Shown piece by piece: positions 5,179 to 7,298 of a DNA stretch of 7,298 nucleotides. Source of the DNA: Lachnospiraceae bacterium (lineage in GTDB: Bacteria > Bacillota_A > Clostridia > Lachnospirales > Lachnospiraceae); contig JAFXWR010000326.1 of the NCBI GenBank assembly GCA_017542725.1, forward strand, positions 1 through 7,298. The letters run 5' to 3'. The notes below the pieces were generated by a model, which saw only the letters and a program-made list of their open reading frames with translations, was not told the DNA's origin and made no database searches. A program made the translations under genes and the position numbers. Positions within the stretch are counted from its first letter, which is position 1, and every line of letters begins with the position of its first letter.

Positions 5179-6432
5179 ATGGTTTACGTCATAAGTAAAA
5201 ACGGACAACCTTTAATGCCTACGGAAAACCATGCTAAAGTCCGTATCCTATTAAAGCAAGGAAAGGCAAAGGTTATTAAGAAATGTCCGTTTACAATACA
5301 ACTGTTGTATAGCAACACGAACTATACACAAGAAATTATTTTAGGCGTAGACAGTGGAAGTAAACATATCGGACTTTCAGCAACCACAAAAGACAAAGTA
5401 TTATTTGAGTCAGATGTAGAACTACGAAACGATATAGTAGACCTCTTATCTACCCGTAGACAAAACCGTAGAACCAGAAGAAATCACAAAACCAGATACC
5501 GTAAACCACGTTTTGATAATCGCAAGCGTAAAGACGGATGGTTAGCACCCTCGGTTCAAAACAAGGTAGATAGTCATTTAACGATTATTCGTAAAGTACA
5601 CGAGATTCTTCCTATATCAAAGATTGTTGTAGAAGTAGCGTCTTTCGATATACAAAAGATTAAGAATCCTACAACAAGCAATATTGAGTATCAGCAAGGG
5701 GAACAGTTAGGCTTTTGGAATGTTAGGGAATATGTGCTTTTTAGAGATGGTCACATATGTCAATGTTGTAAAGGTAAGTCAAAAGATAAAATCTTAAATG
5801 TACATCATATAGAAAGTAGAAAGACGGGCGGTAATGCTCCTAATAATCTTATTACTTTATGTGAGACTTGCCATATAGGTTATCACAAAGGAACTGTAAA
5901 ACTACCAAAGACCATAAAACGAGGAATGTCTTTTAAAGATGCGACCTTTATGGGGATTATGCGGAGGAGTTTCTATAACAGATTAAAAGAAATATATCCA
6001 AATGTAAGTTTAACATACGGATATATTACTAAAAATACTCGCATAGAATATGATTTGCCAAAAGACCATTATATAGATGCTCGTTGTATCAGCGGAAATC
6101 CTAATGCATTAACAGATGGTACGGTATATTACCAAAAGAAGGTAAGATGTCATAACCGTCAAATACACAAGAATACTATTCTTAAAGGCGGTATCAGAAA
6201 ACGTAATCAAGCAGAATACGAAATCAAAGGGTACCGATTATTCGATACTGTAGCATACAAAGGCAATATCTATACTGTATTTGGTAGAAGAAGTAGCGGT
6301 TTCTTTGATATTCGCACCCTTGATGGCATAAAAGTAAACAAAGGCTCTGTAAGTTGTAAGAAATTACGACTTATTCAGCCAAACAGTAACTATTTAATCG
6401 AGTTTAGAAAGCATACTGCTTCGGCAATGTGA
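5179..6432 (+). CDS. iscB: IscB, omega-RNA-guided DNA endonuclease (ancestor-type of Cas9)
   Basis: IscB uses an omega RNA to find and cut double-stranded DNA next to a target-adjacent motif; RuvC cuts one strand and HNH the other. At 417 aa it has the normal family length and appears complete. Domains in order: PLMP domain with P11-L12-M13-P14; RuvC-I with D58 in GVDSGSKHIG; Arg-rich bridge helix (about 92-117); RuvC-II with E152 in VVEVASFD; HNH (about 182-240) with zinc ligands C194/C197 and C228/C231, catalytic VHHI (H209-H210), and N222-N223 and H232 or H236; RuvC-III with H297 and D300 in DHYIDA; then a C-terminal region (about 315-417) corresponding to the omega-RNA/TAM-interacting part. 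All expected catalytic residues are present, so activity is plausible. The start is set by AAAGGAG 7 bases upstream and by the family N-terminus. No tnpA, tnpB, cas1 or CRISPR array accompanies it. Confidence 0.97.
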   Translation: MVYVISKNGQPLMPTENHAKVRILLKQGKAKVIKKCPFTIQLLYSNTNYTQEIILGVDSGSKHIGLSATTKDKVLFESDVELRNDIVDLLSTRRQNRRTRRNHKTRYRKPRFDNRKRKDGWLAPSVQNKVDSHLTIIRKVHEILPISKIVVEVASFDIQKIKNPTTSNIEYQQGEQLGFWNVREYVLFRDGHICQCCKGKSKDKILNVHHIESRKTGGNAPNNLITLCETCHIGYHKGTVKLPKTIKRGMSFKDATFMGIMRRSFYNRLKEIYPNVSLTYGYITKNTRIEYDLPKDHYIDARCISGNPNALTDGTVYYQKKVRCHNRQIHKNTILKGGIRKRNQAEYEIKGYRLFDTVAYKGNIYTVFGRRSSGFFDIRTLDGIKVNKGSVSCKKLRLIQPNSNYLIEFRKHTASAM

Positions 6433-6457
6433 GGAATTAGGAAAGGGCGGCTTTTCT

Positions 6458-6479
6458 CCCCTTTGCTAAAGAAAAGGGG
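6458..6479 (+). other. Right-end hairpin of the IscB element
   Basis: CCCCTTT (6458-6464) pairs with AAAGGGG (6473-6479). The 8-base loop starts with GCTAAAG (6465-6471), the same heptamer found in the left-end hairpin. It lies 25 bases after the iscB stop and is followed by TTTCC, as is common at the right ends of IS1341/IscB-type elements. It has only a TTT tail, so it is better explained as a transposon end than as a transcription terminator, though it may slow transcription. Confidence 0.78.
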
Positions 6480-6492
6480 TTTCCAACAGTAG

Positions 6493-6500
6493 TGGGTGAT
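6493..6500 (+). promoter_or_regulatory. Atypical ribosome binding site of the small lipoprotein
   Basis: The only site before the ATG at 6503 is GTGGGTGAT, whose GGTGAT part (6495-6500) matches the 3' half of the full Shine-Dalgarno complement (GGAGGTGAT). It lacks the AGGAG core seen at other genes here. It lies at or next to the element's right border, so it may be a hybrid of element and host sequence. Confidence 0.5.
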
Positions 6501-6502
6501 TT

Positions 6503-6766
6503 ATGAAAATGAGAAAATGTTTAGTATTTATATTATTAAGTACATTATTGTTAACAGGCTGTACTACTACGGATGTAGAAACTGGTATAGGCCGCTTTGT
6601 TACAAATTTTAGAGAAAATATTGAACGTGCAGTAGAAAATTTCGAGGAAAAATGGAATATAGAAAAAGATAATGTTGATGACGCTATACGTAATCGACAA
6701 CTTGATAAAGATTTAACCGAGGATGAAGGTATAGACCATTTACAAGATGTTGAGTTAGATTATTAA
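6503..6766 (+). CDS. Small predicted lipoprotein, 87 aa
   Basis: It has a lipoprotein signal peptide: MKMRK, hydrophobic core (LVFILLSTLLL), and lipobox L17-T18-G19-C20. Processing would leave a lipidated peptide of only 68 residues at the membrane surface. That part is rich in Glu, Asp, Asn and Arg and looks like one long amphipathic or coiled-coil helix (about residues 33-65, VTNFRENIERAVENFEEKW and onward), then a very acidic tail. No family recognised. An alternative start is the ATG two codons later (6509). The next gene begins 10 bases after its stop. It probably belonged to the 2646-4894 operon before the IscB element inserted, since it shares the envelope theme and orientation. Confidence 0.82.
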   Translation: MKMRKCLVFILLSTLLLTGCTTTDVETGIGRFVTNFRENIERAVENFEEKWNIEKDNVDDAIRNRQLDKDLTEDEGIDHLQDVELDY

Positions 6767-6776
6767 GAGGTTCTAT

Positions 6777-7298
6777 ATGTTGAATAGGATAAAGTCTATA
6801 TATGTAGTGGTTTTATTTCTTATTTTAGCTACAATAATGGGTTTGTGTACTTTTTTCTTAATACACTCATTATTGTGTAGTACAACATTAATTGGTGGTT
6901 TATTATCGTTTATAAATTTGATATATACCTATTTATGTATAGGTACCTATTCAGTTATAATACATGGGGCTTGGTATTATACCCTATGTTGTATCTTTTA
7001 TTGGGTGCTGTTTTTTAGGAATAAAACAACTAAGAAATATTTAAAGCATGGTATTTTATTGGTAACTTTGCTGATGCTTTGGTTTGAAATAAAAAATATT
7101 TATTTGACTTATATAAATGGCATTGTAAAGTTTACAGATTCTTCAGACGTAGCAATAGCAAAAGCAGTAGCTATGTTTAATAAACAGTATGAGGGCGTGT
7201 TCTTAAATGTTTTGACTATTATAAGTCTTTGTGGTAGTTTAATACTATTATTGGGTACTATTTATAAATTATTAAATATAAAAACTTGTGAACTGGAG
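6777..7298 (+). CDS. Multi-pass membrane protein, 3' truncated by window
   Basis: An open frame runs from an ATG at 6777 to the last base with no stop (174 residues visible). AGAGG (6766-6770) sits 6 bases before the ATG, and the gene follows the small lipoprotein by 10 bases. The visible part is very hydrophobic, with about four to five membrane segments: roughly residues 8-30, 36-62, 66-80, 91-112 and 141-162. A basic loop (RNKTTKKYLK, about 81-90) is probably cytoplasmic. A polar stretch (about 117-138) lies before the last helix. No transporter or enzyme signature is seen. It is probably the membrane-embedded partner of the envelope proteins encoded upstream. Confidence 0.8.
   Translation, partial: MLNRIKSIYVVVLFLILATIMGLCTFFLIHSLLCSTTLIGGLLSFINLIYTYLCIGTYSVIIHGAWYYTLCCIFYWVLFFRNKTTKKYLKHGILLVTLLMLWFEIKNIYLTYINGIVKFTDSSDVAIAKAVAMFNKQYEGVFLNVLTIISLCGSLILLLGTIYKLLNIKTCELE

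Larger units (their letters stand above)
4895..6490 (+). mobile_element. IscB-carrying IS200/IS605-type element without transposase (ends approximate)
   Basis: An element of about 1.6 kb holding an omega RNA region and iscB, inserted between two genes of an envelope operon and in the same orientation. Subterminal hairpins lie at 4899-4921 (left) and 6458-6479 (right). Both have a CCC/GGG base and share the heptamer GCTAAAG at the tip (4907-4913 and 6465-6471), which is the kind of structure recognised by single-strand Y1 transposases (TnpA). No tnpA is present, so movement would depend on a TnpA in trans; many IscB elements are like this. IS200/IS605 elements make no target duplication, so the exact borders cannot be read from one sequence. 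The left border is probably within 4890-4899 and the right border between 6480 and 6502. The first part of iscB is much richer in C on the coding strand than its neighbours (14 C in 5461-5520 against 3 C in 4561-4620), consistent with transfer. Confidence 0.85.

Noticed and set aside
5179..6432. TnpB or a Cas9 rather than IscB
   Set aside because: The PLMP N-terminus and an HNH inserted between RuvC-II and RuvC-III exclude TnpB. The 417-residue length, missing REC lobe and absence of cas genes or CRISPR repeats exclude Cas9.
6458..6484. Right-end hairpin as an iscB transcription terminator
   Set aside because: Only TTT follows the stem, then CC; the shared GCTAAAG tip and position explain it better as a transposon end.

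Overview
The window is AT-rich accessory DNA. Its signals (strong AAAGGAGG-type Shine-Dalgarno sites, TTGACA/TATAAT-type promoters, lipobox signal peptides, compact operons) suggest a low-GC Bacillota, either Clostridia-like or Negativicutes-like. Several small unrecognised acidic proteins and a transposon suggest a plasmid, integrative element or genomic island. No replication, integration or conjugation gene is present to say which.

Layout. Positions 1-156 hold the end of an unknown gene, followed by an intrinsic terminator (181-215). A consensus promoter (246-274) and a leader with a perfect 14-bp tandem repeat (296-323) precede four small unknown genes (360-683, 704-1021, 1037-1228, 1286-1702), closed by a GC-rich terminator near 1712-1746. 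A family 2 glycosyltransferase lies convergently on the minus strand (1745-2509). Back-to-back promoters between 2538 and 2605 drive it and the next plus-strand operon.

That operon encodes envelope-type proteins: a 234-aa lipoprotein (2646-3350), a 330-aa protein with weak BspA-like leucine-rich repeats (3354-4346), and a single-pass membrane protein (4343-4894). After the inserted element it continues with a small lipoprotein (6503-6766) and a multi-pass membrane protein that runs off the end (6777-7298).

The main discovery is an element of about 1.6 kb (about 4895-6490) inserted in this operon. It carries an apparently intact IscB gene (5179-6432), the RNA-guided nuclease family ancestral to Cas9. 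PLMP, RuvC-I, bridge helix, RuvC-II, zinc-binding HNH, RuvC-III and the C-terminal region are all visible with their catalytic residues. The 284 bases upstream contain no gene but are full of hairpins and potential pseudoknots, as expected for its omega RNA (OMEGA guide scaffold). Hairpins near both ends share the apical heptamer GCTAAAG, typical of IS200/IS605-type ends. No TnpA transposase is present, so the element would have to be moved in trans. The guide is predicted to be the host sequence just upstream of the left end, at the 3' end of the 4343-4894 gene.
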